A stretch of DNA of 64,000 bases from Annulohypoxylon bovei var. microspora (taxonomy: Eukaryota; Ascomycota; Sordariomycetes; Xylariales; Hypoxylaceae). Below the pieces are notes generated by a model. That model had not been told where the DNA came from. It did no database searches and saw only the letters and a program-made list of their open reading frames with translations. Of the stretch, positions 45,195-57,579 are shown one piece after another. The stretch's first letter is position 1. Each line of letters begins with the position of its first letter. The stretch spans positions 3,566 through 67,565 of the forward strand of contig MU405326.1 of NCBI GenBank assembly GCA_022836615.1, read 5' to 3'. Both the position numbers and the translations under genes were made by a program.

Positions 45195-45824
45195 CTAGTA
45201 CCGCTTCCGCGTGGGCTCGGGGCTCGGGCTCCGACTAACGCTCTTGGCGTCGCGGCCGCGCATCTTGAGCCACTTCTTGGTGCTCAGGGTAAGATCCCTC
45301 TCGAGCTCGGGGGTCGGGTTCTTGCGGTGTATGAAATTGCAAAACCCGCCGCGGACGCAGCCCTCGCCGCTGTTGAGCCGACAACACGCCTCGCGGAAGT
45401 CGGTGACGGGCGACAGCTCGCAGTAGACGGGGCGGCCGGCGTACCAGCGGGAGTTGAGGGCGTCGCAGGCGGCCTGGGCGGCGTCCTCGTACTTGAAGCG
45501 GGCGTACACGTTGCCGACGAGGTGGTCGTTGGTGTTGTCGCAGACGACGAGCTCCTCGAGCTCGCCGTACTTGCACAGCTCGCACCACAGGTCCTCGTAG
45601 AAGGCGTCGAAGTGGTTCGCGCACTGCTCCGGCGTCAGCCGCGCGCGCGCGTCGTGCGCCGGGTTCTGGTACATGGACGGCAGCAGGATGGTCTGGGAGT
45701 AGGAGGGCTTGACGTGCTTCCGCGAGCACCGGTCCCCGTGCCGGCACGCGCCGATCTTGTAGTAGAAGGAGCAGTTCACCTTGTCCTGCTCCGTGCCGAA
45801 GATGGAGGCGAGGAAGTTGGCCAT
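45195..45824 (-). CDS. U2AF1: Splicing factor U2AF small subunit (U2AF35)
   Basis: A single 209-residue frame without introns; the fission yeast protein is about 216 residues. It recognises the AG of 3' splice sites as partner of the large U2AF subunit in the nucleus. The order is a first CCCH finger (CSFYYKIGACRHGDRCSRKH, about 18-37), a U2AF-homology RRM-like domain (about 44-145) with VYARFKYEDAAQAACDAL, a second CCCH finger (CRLNSGEGCVRGGFCNFIH), and a very short RS-like tail (SVSRSPSPEPTRKRY). The human protein has a long RS domain; its near absence here is usual in fungi. Codon third positions are strongly G/C. The ATG gives the conserved MANFLASIFGTEQDKVNCSF start. Confidence 0.95.
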   Translation of the reverse strand: MANFLASIFGTEQDKVNCSFYYKIGACRHGDRCSRKHVKPSYSQTILLPSMYQNPAHDARARLTPEQCANHFDAFYEDLWCELCKYGELEELVVCDNTNDHLVGNVYARFKYEDAAQAACDALNSRWYAGRPVYCELSPVTDFREACCRLNSGEGCVRGGFCNFIHRKNPTPELERDLTLSTKKWLKMRGRDAKSVSRSPSPEPTRKRY

Positions 45825-47009
45825 CTTGGTGGGTGTTTCGGGGGTGCTTGGATGGAAGTGGGTGGGGAGGTCGATGTGGATTAGATCTTCCGTCGAAGAA
45901 TTTCTCGTCGCGTTTTTCTGTTCGGACGGGGATGTCGCGACGCGTTGATTGATTTATACCGAATTTAATAGCGTCGATTACAGAGATACACAGCCGATCG
46001 AATTTAAAGTCGAATTGCGATTCTGCGCCGTCGTAGACCGGATTAATTGTCGTTTTCGTGTTTGTATTTGAGAGGCGGAAGTTGTAAAAGTTGAGGACGA
46101 CAATTAGAAAAATAAGGTTGAGAGGCTGAAGTCGATGTGGAGAGAGGTACGAAATACATGGTCTGCCGGAAATCTTGGCGGCCAAGGCTAGCCAATCGTG
46201 TTGCGTCAGAGCTCAAGCTGTCGCCACACCTAGATGCTTCCACCGCCACAGTTTACGAATTGGAGATTGGTCAGCCACAGTCCGTCACCGGGATGCCGAT
46301 TAACGAGGTTATTCGTCTAAGAAGCTCATCCTTCTCGATAGACATGTGAATATGCCACGGGACAATCCTGTGATAGGTAGAGCTAACTTTTCCTCAAATC
46401 ATAATTCGGGGGATAGTGACTGTGCTATGTACCCTTTCAACGTTAGACTATTACAACGTTAGCTGTGTAAATCCTGTTGTTAAACATTCACGAATGTATC
46501 AGTCCCCTCATTTCACATCGCCAATACCTACTTAATCAATACCTTTTCGCTCAAATAGATATATGTATTCAACTCTATAAGAGTCTAAGGATCGAACCGA
46601 TGTCGGTGTCGCTGTATGTACTAACTTATTATGTATATAATGTATAAGGATATACCCTTGAACCTACTCATATCCAAAAGCCCCCGACTTCTCAAGTGAT
46701 TCCCACAGCGCCGATTCCTATGCCTCTCCGTACCCAATTATGTACGCTTCACAGCTTGTGTTCTATACCGGGAAAATGATGGTGTTGACGTGTACAAATA
46801 AAATTGTTAGGACCTGTACCCCATGTGAGGCGGCCACAAAATGAGTACCTTGATGGACCGGTGACATGGGGCATCATTGAATAAATAAGTACCCGACTCT
46901 CTCATATATATCTTTCTCTCGCCTGCCCAGGTAGACCGAGATAGTTCACTCGATTTAACCCACGCAGGTATGGGACGTATGCGACATATATACGATATCC
47001 AGAGCTTGT
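45825..47009. other. Intergenic, no gene seen
   Basis: It contains the U2AF promoter on the minus strand (45825 upward) and the 3' region of the CorA-type gene. No other gene was recognised. Confidence 0.5.
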
Positions 47010-49597
47010 CTAGACGATGTTATATACCCTCTTGGCGATGGTAAAGCAGGCTAGCCCGAACAAGAGCAGTCCTGCGGTGATTGCGAAAAACCATTTCAGA
47101 TCGCCCTCGTACTCCTGACCAGGCACCCACACGTTCATGCCCCAGAGACCGGTGATGATGTTCATCGGGAGCACGATCGTACCAAGGACTGTCAACTTAC
47201 CTAGAACGTCAGCTGTCTGCTCCTGTCGTTCGTTCATGTGAATATTGATCTGCGCGATGTAGTTGGCGTGGCACCGAGCAAGAATCCTGTTTAAGTTAGC
47301 CACGTTTTCATGAGTTAGGTTCGATCGGGGTTGGGACGCACATCTCGTAGTGACTAAGGTTGGCCGTCATAGTCACGATATGATCCTGGATATCGCCAAG
47401 GTACAACCCAATTTCGGATCGGGGAGCGACCTCCCAGTGCTCGTTGCAGCGCTTCGCGAAACCCTTTATGACGTCGGCCTTATTTCCAAGTAGTCGGTAT
47501 AAACTCATCACCTTCTTTCTACAATCACCCACCCGACGCAGCATATCTCCGCCAGTCTCTACATTCGTGTCGGGGTTGAATTTCTCGTTTTCGAATTGCT
47601 TCCTTTTGTCGGAGCTTGACAAAGAAGGATCTGAGGATGAATGGAGTTGCAAAATTCTATCGTCGATAGCATCCACTTCGTCCTCGATGGTTTGGATGAG
47701 AGGTAGGTAGACGTCTGTGATGTCGTCGATGATTGCGTAGCTAATCCAATCGGCGCTGAGAATCATGAAATCCTTGAGCTGGCGAACCCTACGTCGGACG
47801 TTGGCCGGGTGCGGAGTCTGGCTGAAGTGGAAGGAGATGACACCTTCGCGGAACACCACCACATACATGTTGACCGGTTCCAGGTGGTTCTCCGATTCAG
47901 CATCTTGGTCGAACGATCTATAATTGACAAAATAATAGTGTCGGAAGAGTTCGACCTTTTCACGCTGTTCCTGAAGCATGATGTCCTCTGACGTCAAGGG
48001 ATGGATGCCGAAAGTTTTGGAAAGCACCTTCATTTCTGCCTCCGTGGGGCTCAAAACATCCAACCACCACACAGGACGCTCTCCATATCGTGGCTGTTTC
48101 TGTCCATTCGAGAGAGGCGATTTCAGGCCTGCAAGAGGTGATCTGACCCGCATCGGGCTCGGGTCACCCGAATGTTCCCTTGAAGATCCTGTAGAGGCCG
48201 TGGTGTATGGTTTAGGGGTCGCATCTATATTCCCTTCAGCAGCTGCAACGTTCGGTGTTAAAGATGTTTGCCGGCTTCCACCCTGGGTAGTTGAGGCGCC
48301 ATTTCTGAACGAATTGGACAGTAGGATGGCGGGTTCGTCTTCCTCTCCATCGGACGAATCAGACAGGATCGGAGGCTCTGGAAGGAAAAGTTCCTTGAAA
48401 CCAACGTCCGGTTGGACGAGCTCCGATATCGTCTGACTGTGGATGGTGCTTTGAAACTCCTCGTTGAAGTAAGTGAATCGATACGGAGCATCTTCCTCTA
48501 TCCGGTACCATCCCTTGTGGATTGGCCGTAGTCTTCCATTCACTAATTGCGGCTCCGTGATCTTCTTCATTCGCCGTTCCTCGCTCCGGTCCTCCTTCTC
48601 GATCCTGGACCACTCTTCAAGCACAGATAGATCTGGCCACTTATTTCGCCTTCGGCGCCGGGCTCGGATGCTCCGATTGTCACGAGCCTGCTGGGCGTCC
48701 TCTTCGGCCAGCTCTGACAACCCCTCTTGAGGAAAGCAGACATCCTCCTGAGCTTGCAACGCGATTGTATGACGCCTCTCAAAGGGAGACTGGTCGAGAA
48801 GCGGGTCGTCTTCGGTTTCGAGTATACTATTGGTATGAGAACCGCCTTCAACAAGCTCATCCCTCATCATAATATCCCCAAAGCTCATATCCAACCTATC
48901 AGTAGGTCCCAACGGAGGCGTACCAGGCATAGAAGGCGGATAGTTGATATTGTACCTATCAGATGGCGTCATAGGAGGTATTTGGGACCTCTTGCCCGAC
49001 TTGCTAGAAGTGGGACGGCTGTGAGGTCTATCGTGCTTCCGTCGACCCTCGCTTGAACCATATCCTCGAGAGGATGCGACGTCCTGTCGAGAGGAGCTAG
49101 ATAATAAAGGCGCTGACTCGGTATTGTCCTCTTCCTCCTCATCATATTCATTACTCTGGCCTCCGAGCACTAAACGTGACCTGCTTGCTGTCGACTGTGG
49201 TAATTGGAGAGACGCTGCGAGGGTCGAAGGTCGTCGCGCACGTGGATATTGATGTTCTCTATACCGGAACTAGTGATTAGTTCCAGGGACGATATGGATT
49301 TGGAATCATGGTATACCTATGGTCAAGAAGTGCTTCGCTATCTATGCTCGTATTACTCAGATTCCTCTCGTGCATATAGAGACCAGCCCTGCTGCCGGTA
49401 TGGCTAGATGGAGGTAAACCCTCGCCTTCTATATCTGCAGGAGGGGCCGCAAAGGACTTTCGTCTTGCTTTCTTGTGTTTTCGTCCTGCGCGATGCTTCT
49501 TCTTGGGTTGGGTGGTAGAGCTGGTCGCATTAGATGATGGCGGAGGGCCACCTGACGCGCGGGAGGAGCCGAGAACAGAGAATTGATTGCTAGCCAT
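47010..49597 (-). CDS. CorA-type magnesium transporter (Mnr2/Alr-like)
   Basis: Minus-strand exons 49597-49317, 49180-47342 and 47286-47010 give 798 residues. CorA-family proteins are pentameric Mg2+ channels. Two C-terminal membrane helices follow the conserved pore motif GMN (756-758, in GLWGMNVWVPGQ). The long cytosolic part begins with a basic, Ser-rich disordered region of about 200 residues, then the segment GWYRIEEDAPYRFTYFNEEF, which I associate with the Mnr2 (vacuolar) branch. That sub-assignment is uncertain; Alr1-type plasma-membrane transport is the alternative. Exon 3 begins in the codon for M707, restoring LSHYEMILARCHANY across a 55-bp intron. The final helix ends KRVYNIV. Confidence 0.92.
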
Positions 49598-50728
49598 GGC
49601 GACGGGCAGTCATTCTTGTGAGATAAAAATTGGTTGATAAGTAGGTATCTCTTATTAAATGTTGAATATTTGTGGATGTGAATGAAGTTAAGTTTTTCTG
49701 CTCGAAAATATTGAAAATGTAGAATTGAACAATGACTAGAGTTTGACCTAGCTATTCTAAGTTCACTAACAACTCTCTAATAGGTGCCAAGGTGGTGATG
49801 TCAATGGGATAGGTGGGTACCTACGTGTATGTGGGGGCTCATGCAGGATATGGGTAATTCGGATCGAGATACCTAGCTCGATAGTTGCTTCCGGGGCTCA
49901 TGTAGAGGAATGCGTTTATATTTTGTATCTATATGTACATAGGCATTTGATTATCTTGAGAACATTCATGAGATACAGCTTCTATTCGTTTTAAATTTGT
50001 TAAATTGTCGCCATTGTCAATAAAGCAGCTGTTTCAAGTAGCTACAAATTTAAGTAGACCTTCCCAACTGGCTAACAAGATCAACATGTGATACAAATTC
50101 CGGAGGTACCTATTGGCGAGTTGAGCCGGACCTACATAGGGAGCTTCCAATTCCGGTCGAGGAATTATGTGGGTAAGGTAACTTGGAAACTCCCAGATAC
50201 ACGCATCCCTAGCCCCGTTGTCCGACGTAAGTTTGTGTAATGGCCGGAGGAATAATAAAGTAGCCTTCATTGAACGGCTATTTGCATGAATCGAAGTAAA
50301 AGGGGAGAAAGGCTAGGTACCAAGCCCAGATCAAATTCCTGTCTGCAATAGCAAAAGCTCATCAAACAAATTATTAGCTTTACCTTCACGTAGGAATATA
50401 GACACGAGCTTGACGATTATGCCAAGAAGGTCTCCTTAAAGCTATGTTTGGAAGAATAGTAAAGTAGGCACTCTACATCAATTCGTAAAGCCACTGCCAA
50501 CCCTATTCTCTCCTCAGACATGCCAATTGCTTTACTACCTAGGTGCGCGCAGTGACTTAATACAAGTTCCGACTTGCTCATGAAGGAGCGTAGACGCCAT
50601 CCACAAGTGTGTTCCGAATGCTTTTGTACCTGAACCATAACCTAAACGCCAACTTCCAACCAGTCGCGAGGGGTATGAGAAAAAAACCGACGTGAAGAAA
50701 TCGTGTCTCGATATTATTTAGTCGCGTA
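49598..50728. other. Intergenic, no gene seen
   Basis: It holds the promoter of the CorA-type gene and the 3' region of the CstF-64 gene. Only short, unconvincing frames are present. Confidence 0.5.
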
Positions 50729-51738
50729 CTAGCGTCTCTGGGTGAAAGTAGCTCTTAGAGCTAGGATCTGTTGACGTTCTGCCTCAGGAAGCTGGTCGAT
50801 CGTCTCCTGCGGCAAACTCATAACTGCCTGCATTAAATGATCGGAATCTTGCTGAGGCGCAGCAGCTGGCGCGCTGGCTGCAGGAGGCGCGTATCCGGCC
50901 TGCGGAGCTGATGCGGCAGGTGGTGCGTAGGGTGCAGCTACCGGGGGTGTGACAGTCGTGGCACCGCCGTACGCCGGCGGGTAACCGGGAGAAGGTTGTT
51001 GAGCGACCGGAGCGGCAGCTGAGGTATCGACCACAGAGTGAATCGCCTCCGGGGAGACGAGGCCCATCAACAGCAAGGCTTGGAAGATGGCGTAGGATAG
51101 TTGGGGAGCTGCTTGCAGGAGCTCTGTAGCGCGGGAGGGATCGGCGGTGGATAGTGACTTCATCTGAGATAGTATATCTAGCAGCTGGCTCGGAGGAAGA
51201 GTGTTGAGAGTTCGGGAGATGGCATCACTAGCACTTACACCCGGAGGCAGCTCCTTTCCGGGTGGAAGGGGAGGTAGCGAGCCTGCAGGCGCACTCTGGG
51301 TGGAGATGTGCGAAGAGCCATTGGGCTGGCCAGTTACCACGGATGTGCTGTTAGATTCATCTCCATCAACGCGGCCTTCGGTACTATAGTCGACGCGTAG
51401 TTTACGTCCCATGATCTCATAATCGTTTAGGTTTCGCACTGCCGAGGCCGCTGAATCTAAAATAGGAAGATAGTGAGTACAGTCATGATTGATGAGTACC
51501 TTAGGTACTTAGGTAAATAATATATAATATATAATATTGATAATATTGAAGAGGTCTTACCTGCATCTGGATATTCTGCAAAGCCGAAGCCCTTAGGACG
51601 GCCTGTGTCTCTATCATAGACAAGTCGGAAGTTCAGGACCTTTCCAGCAGTGCTGAAAATGTCACTGATCTGTTCCTCCGAAAGTCCATAAGGAATGTTG
51701 CCGACAAATACGACACGAGACGGCGGTTTAGTCGACAT
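50729..51738 (-). CDS. RNA15: Cleavage stimulation factor subunit 2 (CstF-64/Rna15)
   Basis: Minus-strand exons 51738-51561 and 51456-50729 (104-bp intron) give 301 residues. This nuclear factor binds U/GU-rich RNA downstream of poly(A) sites during mRNA 3'-end formation. An N-terminal RRM (about 8-85) has RNP2 VVFVGNIPY and RNP1 GRPKGFGFAEY; the intron cuts the RRM shortly after RNP1. A hinge domain (about 160-215, LLDILSQMKSLSTADPSRA) should bind the CstF-77/Rna14 partner. An Ala/Pro/Gly-rich linker with repeats of PYAPPAASAPQAGYAPPAAS type follows. The end, LMQAVMSLPQETIDQLPEAE, is the conserved C-terminal helical domain that contacts Pcf11. It is divergent from the prohibitin-2 gene. Confidence 0.94.
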
Positions 51739-52408
51739 TGTCGCCGACAGTTATGGGAATTGAAGTGAAGGTGTGGAGCGGCAACGATGTTATTCCGAAG
51801 GAAAAAAGATCGAGGAGACCAAAAGAGCGAAAGGCAATGTTGAAGTGAAGACACGCCGCACCGTTGCGAATAGCGACTTATCGAGGTCAATTGTTTGCGC
51901 GCAGTTCCGAGCACTAGGTATTGTACCTGGTCGGAAATGCGACGTCTTAGGTAAAGCTCAAAAAGAAATAGAAATTAAGACTAGTAGCGAAAGCAGACGT
52001 TTGTTAGCTGCACCCAACCACCGAATTGGAGGCGCAGAGTTGAAGTAGGTTGTATTTCTAGGTAAGGTCGTGTTTTTTTCTTGTGACAGTCTTTCGAGGT
52101 TGTCTTTGATAGGTATCGATAATAGAAATTCTAAGCTCCAGGTCTTTAGCAGTTTAAAAAGTCGCGTTCGGAAAATGTGGGACATGGGCCACATCGAGTG
52201 GATCACTTTATGCCTGTGCACCAATTAAATCATGTACCTACCTAAGTATCAGCCTCAACTCACTTGTAAGCATGGAGAAAAAAAACGGACCACGATTCGC
52301 TGGAGTTAAGAAAGCTTCTTTTTAATGTTCTAGCATTACGTCCCTCACTTTTCACCAGGACATCGCCAAACAATACCACCAGCGTCCTTTTCTCTACTGC
52401 TGCCCAAG
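51739..52408. promoter_or_regulatory. Shared upstream region of CstF-64 and prohibitin-2 genes
   Basis: A 670-bp stretch between two genes read outward, so it must hold both promoters. No TATA box stands out. Short frames inside lack domains. Confidence 0.6.
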
Positions 52409-53524
52409 ATGTCACGCAGTCCAATGGACGAGTATTTGGATAGGATGCGGACAATGGTACGCCAGAACCGAGGTGGATTCGGTGGTGGTGGTGGTGGTCC
52501 CATCCGCCCCCCTCAAGGAAGTGGCTTGGCCTTAGCAGCTATCGGTTTAGCTGGTGGTGCACTTCTTCTGATGCAAAGCTCTCTATTCAACGTCGATGGT
52601 GGCCACAGGGCTATTAAGTACCGAAGAATAAGTGGTGTTAGCAAGGAGATCTATAGTGAAGGTTGGTCCGACCCCTCCGGTGGCCCTTGATCCACCAGCG
52701 CTTCTTTGTCGCATTTCGCATTCGCATTTCAACATTCATGGTTATACTCACCTAGATTTGCGCAGGAACTCACATTGTGATCCCCTGGTTCGAGACACCT
52801 ATTACCTATGATGTACGCGCGAAGCCGAGAAACGTCTCTTCCCTTACCGGCACCAAGGATTTACAGATGGTCAATATCACATGTCGTGTGCTCTCTCGAC
52901 CTAGCATCCCCGCTCTTCCACAAATCTACAGAACACTAGGACAAGACTACGATGAGCGAGTTTTACCTTCTATCGTCAATGAGGTTCTTAAGAGTGTGGT
53001 TGCGCAATTCAATGCTAGCCAGTTGATCACTCAACGAGAGAACGTTGCCAGACTAGTTCGAGAGAACCTATCGAGACGAGCTGAGAGATTCAATATCCTA
53101 TTAGATGATGTTTCCCTTACGGTATGTTATATTTGCTCCTGTAAAAGCAGGATACATGTTTTATGTTTTATATTTATATTTTACTAACACTTCGTTCTAG
53201 CATCTTGCTTTCTCACCTGAGTTCACAGCTGCTGTTGAAGCAAAGCAAGTAGCACAACAAGAGGCACAGCGAGCAGCCTTTGTGGTTGACAAGGCAAGAC
53301 AGGAGAAGCAGGCTATGGTTGTCAAGGCACAGGGTGAAGCACGATCAGCTGAACTTATTGGAGAGGCGATCAAGAAGAGCAAGGCGTACGTGGAGTTGAA
53401 GAAAATCGAGAACGCCAGGTACATTGCCACTCAACTACAGGAATCTGGTGGCAGAAACAGGCTGTTACTTGACGCAGAGGGGCTTGGATTGAATGTGTTT
53501 AGTGACGACTCTAAAAAGCAATAG
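52409..53524 (+). CDS. PHB2: Prohibitin-2
   Basis: Exons 52409-52661, 52766-53121 and 53201-53524 give 310 residues, the same length as yeast Phb2. With prohibitin-1 it forms ring complexes in the mitochondrial inner membrane that stabilise respiratory subunits and regulate the m-AAA protease. A Gly-rich N-terminus (GGFGGGGGGP) precedes a membrane segment (LALAAIGLAGGALLLMQSSL, about 40-59). The PHB/SPFH domain includes FNVDGGHRAIKYRRI, PWFETPITYDVRAKPR and EFTAAVEAKQVAQQEAQRAA. A long C-terminal coiled coil ends NVFSDDSKKQ. The reading frame joins cleanly at both introns (GTTGGT and GTATGT donors). Confidence 0.95.
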
Positions 53525-54116
53525 GTATGAGGCGTTAGGAGGAATTACAAAATCTCTACTGTACTAGGTATGTTAAGGAGTAATCACTGTAAAATACGAA
53601 TCTCTGCCATACCTTGTCTGGGCTGTAGTGATTAAAATATCGTCCCAGAGACTGATGAGAGTCAATAAATACCGTGACTCACAAAGAACGGCGGGTGGCT
53701 TTAAAGTTTGAAGATTAAATCAAACTTATATACTTCTCAAACATACATCGGTCATGTTTGGTTATTTTCTCTTTACCCTCCTATGTAGCTTCCGTTTGTG
53801 AATGCGCAAACCCACGATGCACCCAACAAGAGTGATGCGCTTTTTGCTTGTGTCGGCCTCTTGTATCAAAATGTGGGACAAATGGAGGTCCCTCAAGTGG
53901 AGCAAAAAAGAAGAGACCCACTCCGTACCCCACATTTCTAACTGTAGTCACCGTGATAAGAACGGTCATATATCATCCACCAGAAACAGTTTTTTATATC
54001 TGTCATACATTTAAACCCGGACAACAAGATCGCTCTCAGCTTTTCGAAAGCCTTATTAAACAAATTGTACAAAACCGCTCGCAGGCTCCCAATTCTTCGG
54101 ACCCAATACCGCCAAG
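53525..54116. other. Intergenic region before the NEDD8 gene
   Basis: Prohibitin-2 3' region and NEDD8 promoter. An open frame at 53848-54120 runs into the NEDD8 start but shows no domain and is treated as leader. Confidence 0.5.
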
Positions 54117-54704
54117 ATGATGATTAAGTCCGTTATACCCCGCCATGGCTGCTGCCTCGTCGGCACGCGCTCGTGAGATCGGATGGACGAAGATCGTGAG
54201 CTGACAAATAGACCAGAGTGCGAACCCTCACGGGCAAGTTGATCTCGCTGGACGTCGAGCCTACATCGAAGGTACATTTCAGTCTGAATTCCATCTCCCT
54301 TGTAGCTGGGTCTCTGTGGCAGGTCATCGTGTTGCGTTTGCGACATGCAGCTTATCGGATAATCCTCCAAAGCTACCAAACGAGCAAATAGGTCAGACCA
54401 AATGCTAATAATCCCATCTTTTCAGATCGAGGATGTAAAGAAGAAGGTTGAGGAGAAGGAAGGTATTACACCTGACCAGCAACGGCTCATCTACGGAGGA
54501 AAGCAACTGTTCGTACCCCTTCCCCTTCCACCAGTCCTCTCTCATTATTGTGGATATACACCTATTCTATATCTTCCATGCGTATAGCTCTAGCTAATCC
54601 AATATTACCTATGCAGACACGACCAGTTGACGATGCAAGACGCCGGCATCGTACCCGATGCGACCCTCCATCTAGTCCTAACCCTCCGAGGCGGACGCTG
54701 TTAG
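54117..54704 (+). CDS. RUB1: NEDD8/Rub1 ubiquitin-like modifier
   Basis: Four small exons (54117-54127, 54217-54271, 54426-54508, 54617-54704) join to a 78-residue protein that no single open frame reveals. The ubiquitin fold is recognisable throughout: MMIKVRTLTGKLISLDVEP, EEKEGITPDQQRLIYGGKQL and LHLVLTLRGG. The protein ends GG-Arg-Cys, so a peptidase must remove two residues to expose Gly76, as for NEDD8 precursors. Position 72 is Thr, as in yeast Rub1, whereas ubiquitin has Arg; this distinguishes it from ubiquitin. It should be conjugated to cullins and so activate cullin-RING ligases. The first exon is 11 nt and the third intron uses a GTTCGT donor. No ribosomal or ubiquitin fusion is present. 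Confidence 0.9.
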
Positions 54705-56171
54705 CCTGCCGCTTCTCTCGAACCCCGAACATTTGTCACGTATCCATCCACCCATCGCATCCCCATCGACTAGCCCATGTCGCCTCTCAGTTGCTGGATA
54801 CGTAGCTCACGACCACAAGCCACGATAACGAGCAAGCACATCCGAGACACGATTTACGAAATGACGCCTCGTACGAACTGCGAAGGAATCGAAAGGGTGG
54901 CCAAGTTTTTCCTCTCCAATCAGCCAAACCGCCATGTTTATTTTTCCCCTCGTGGATGAAGCCTTTATTACATCGAAGGCAGAAGTCCCGCTTTTTTCGT
55001 TTGATACACATCCATTGCATTGCGAATAAATCATCCATAGATAGTTAGTCGCATAGGAGGAAGCACCGTATTTGGTGGCACCCCGAATTGATATGAACTG
55101 AACTCTACTAAATTTTAACTGCTGTCTTAATTCGTACCTCCGGGGCTATGTGATTTCTTTTGTCTTGGCTTCTCCGACGGGCACCGTAGGGCTTCGGAAG
55201 TCCACCAAGTAAACTACGAACCCCTGAATACACATCTCCTGAACTCGCGGACCAGACCAATACACACAAAGTAATACTCAGCAATAACTCATTCCAGCAG
55301 GCTATCACATAAGATAAGCAGTACTCAGAGTGGTCTGTAGACTTAGCCAGTTGACGGGGTAGAGCCTAGATAAGGGGCTGAAGCGTAAATATCGATCAAG
55401 TGAGGACATCGGTGTAGAGTCATTCCTACAACTCACCACAGCCTATACATCCTAGTAGGAATTACATAATGATACGAAGTTGGCTGGTACCAAGTTGTTT
55501 TGGGAATATATCGCATTGAATTCATTTGTCTCCGCATACGCCTATGAAAAGCAAACCCCTAGCCTATGAACCAGACGCAAGTGTAAATGCAAACGCAGCA
55601 AGCCTCACCACTCTTTCCCGCAACATGCTTGGGTAGGTTACCCCTTACTACCAAACATATGTCAACCCTCCACTACGCGTCTCCGTCACGATACCAGTAG
55701 CATCGAGGGGATAGCGGAAGAAGTTAACATAGACTGGCGAATTAGATTTCCCCTCTCTTTTGCTGCCGTAGGGACGACTCCTGCAACTCCATAACGCAGT
55801 CCTTCCAATACCGTTCCATACTCCCTGCACGCCATGCTAACGAATACCCGCACTCTCGTCGAGGAAAAAAAAAAAAGTCGCAAAAGAGAAGTCCCAGTCC
55901 CAGTCTCGCGCAAAATAGTCGCTCTTAGATGATTGATTGAGAAGCCAAGACGGTTCCAGGAACTGAAGAAGTGAAAGGAAATGCCGTGTCGTTGAAAAGC
56001 CGCGAGAAACAATCGCAGGGGATGTGATAATAATCAAGGTCATTCAACGGGCTAATTTCGAAGAGCGAGCTTATAAACCCGTCCCTGGTCCCTCTGTCGT
56101 CGTAATCATAAATTCGCCAGATTCCCCGGCGACTGCAATCCGAACTCTATGAGCTAGCGTACACAAATCCT
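54705..56171. other. Convergent intergenic region
   Basis: About 1.5 kb between the NEDD8 gene and the elongin A gene, which face each other. Short minus-strand frames near 55650-56040 have no recognisable homology. Confidence 0.5.
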
Positions 56172-57579
56172 CTAGGACGTGCGTCGAGCTTTCGGCTTCG
56201 CGGGCATGAAGACACTAGGCGGCGGCTTGCGCTTCAGAGGCAGCTTAGGCTTGGGCCTAGGGTCGGCGCCGGCAGGGGGAGAAAGCTGCTCTCGCGGCAT
56301 CGAAGGTCGCGGGGGAGGAGAAGTCGCCATGGAAGGCTTCGGCGCTGCCGATGAAGATGCCTTGGGAGATTCGACGACGCGTTCGATTCTGGTCGCTTTG
56401 TCCTTCCAGGACTGGCCCATCTTCATCTTCGCGAGGCCGGACAAGCTAGAGCCAGGCTTGGGCGTAGAGGGCGTCTGCGCGTACTTGGTAGGGGTAGATG
56501 CGATAGGCTTCTTCTCGTAGAAGCTGCTCTCCAGTTCATCAACATCCAAACCACCTTCTTCCTGTTCCAAATCCGAGTCGTCATAATCTTCTTCGGCAAG
56601 AAGGTCGTCGTCTGAAACGACGGTTGCTCCCTTCGTAATAGGACCACTCTTGGCCTTGAGCAACCGCGCATCGCGTTCCTTCTGCTGACGTTCCCACCGT
56701 GCGTCGTTGCCTCGCATAGGTGCTTGGATTTGCCTTTTTCGCATGGCGACGGAGGGGAGAGATTTGATTCTATGCTCCTCAACCATGCCTCGCGGGGCTT
56801 TGGTGATTTGTCCCTGACGAACCTGAAGCTGGCCCGTGGGTGTGGATAGCTGCTTTCTGCGAGCGATCTCGGCAGCCTCTCGTCGAGCCTTCTGCATGAT
56901 GCTCTGAGACGTGTTTGTCTTAGTCCGCGATCCGCCGCCCCAGGTCAATCCTCCCGTACCACCAGTACCACTGCTATTCCCATGTCGGGCGACTACTCCG
57001 ATATTGCGCTGGACCGGGATGCGGCCGTGTACCCTCGTGTTGAAGGTCACGGCTTTGACGGCCTTGGCCTGCTTCTCCTTCGTAATGCTCTTGAAGCCGT
57101 TGCTCAACTTCGCCAAAGCCTCCTGCTTCTCTTCCGCTTCAACTTTCTTGTACTTCTGGTATATCTTGGACCACAGGGTAGGGTTGCGCGGCTCGAAGCG
57201 ATACTTCCTCGCCTGGTGAGGGAAGTGGAGGTTGATGAGACGTTGCCAGCACTCGGCATCGTCGCCTTGGATGTGCGGCGACAACTCTTCTAGCTGAAGA
57301 AGGTGCTCAGGATTGTCAATCTTCATAAGGATCGGGCGGAGGATCGAATAAGGCGCGCCGCCTACATCGTAGATTTCTGGTAGGGGAATCATGGTGTTAG
57401 CGATATCTTCATGAATTGAGATAAATAGAAAGTGCTTAAGGGGGATAAAAGGCGCAATATTTATTGTTTAGTATGGGGCAGTTGGCGAGCGATGTTGATG
57501 GAAAAGAATAGGATGGAAACTTACCTCCAATGTTCCTAATGCACACAATGGTGCACAAATCCACAAGTGACTTAACCAT
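56172..57579 (-). CDS. ELA1: Elongin A (RNA polymerase II elongation factor SIII subunit)
   Basis: Minus-strand exons 57579-57525 and 57376-56172 (148-bp intron) give 419 residues. Exon 1 encodes MVKSLVDLCTIVCIRNIG, matching the BC-box region (SLxxxC) that binds elongin C. It joins to EIYDVGGAPYSILRPIL, then to LQLEELSPHIQ and CWQRLINLHFP of the elongin A domain. The Met at 57392 often taken as start is inside the intron (MIPLPE precedes the acceptor). In yeast Ela1 with Elc1 and Cul3 forms a ligase that removes stalled RNA polymerase II. Residues 120-419 are basic, low-complexity and probably disordered, ending in Pro/Lys-rich KPKLPLKRKPPPSVFMPAKP. The gene is convergent with the NEDD8 gene. 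Confidence 0.92.

Noticed and set aside
46578..46600. tRNA T-loop-like GGTTCGATCC on the minus strand
   Set aside because: The flanking bases do not form a T-stem and no A box or acceptor stem is found around it.
55648..56043. Overlapping short minus-strand frames between NEDD8 and elongin A genes
   Set aside because: Several frames are open at once and none resembles a known small protein; evidence is too weak for a gene call.
57378..57392. Start of elongin A at the Met of MIPLPE
   Set aside because: This Met is within the intron; the upstream exon supplies the conserved BC-box N-terminus in frame.
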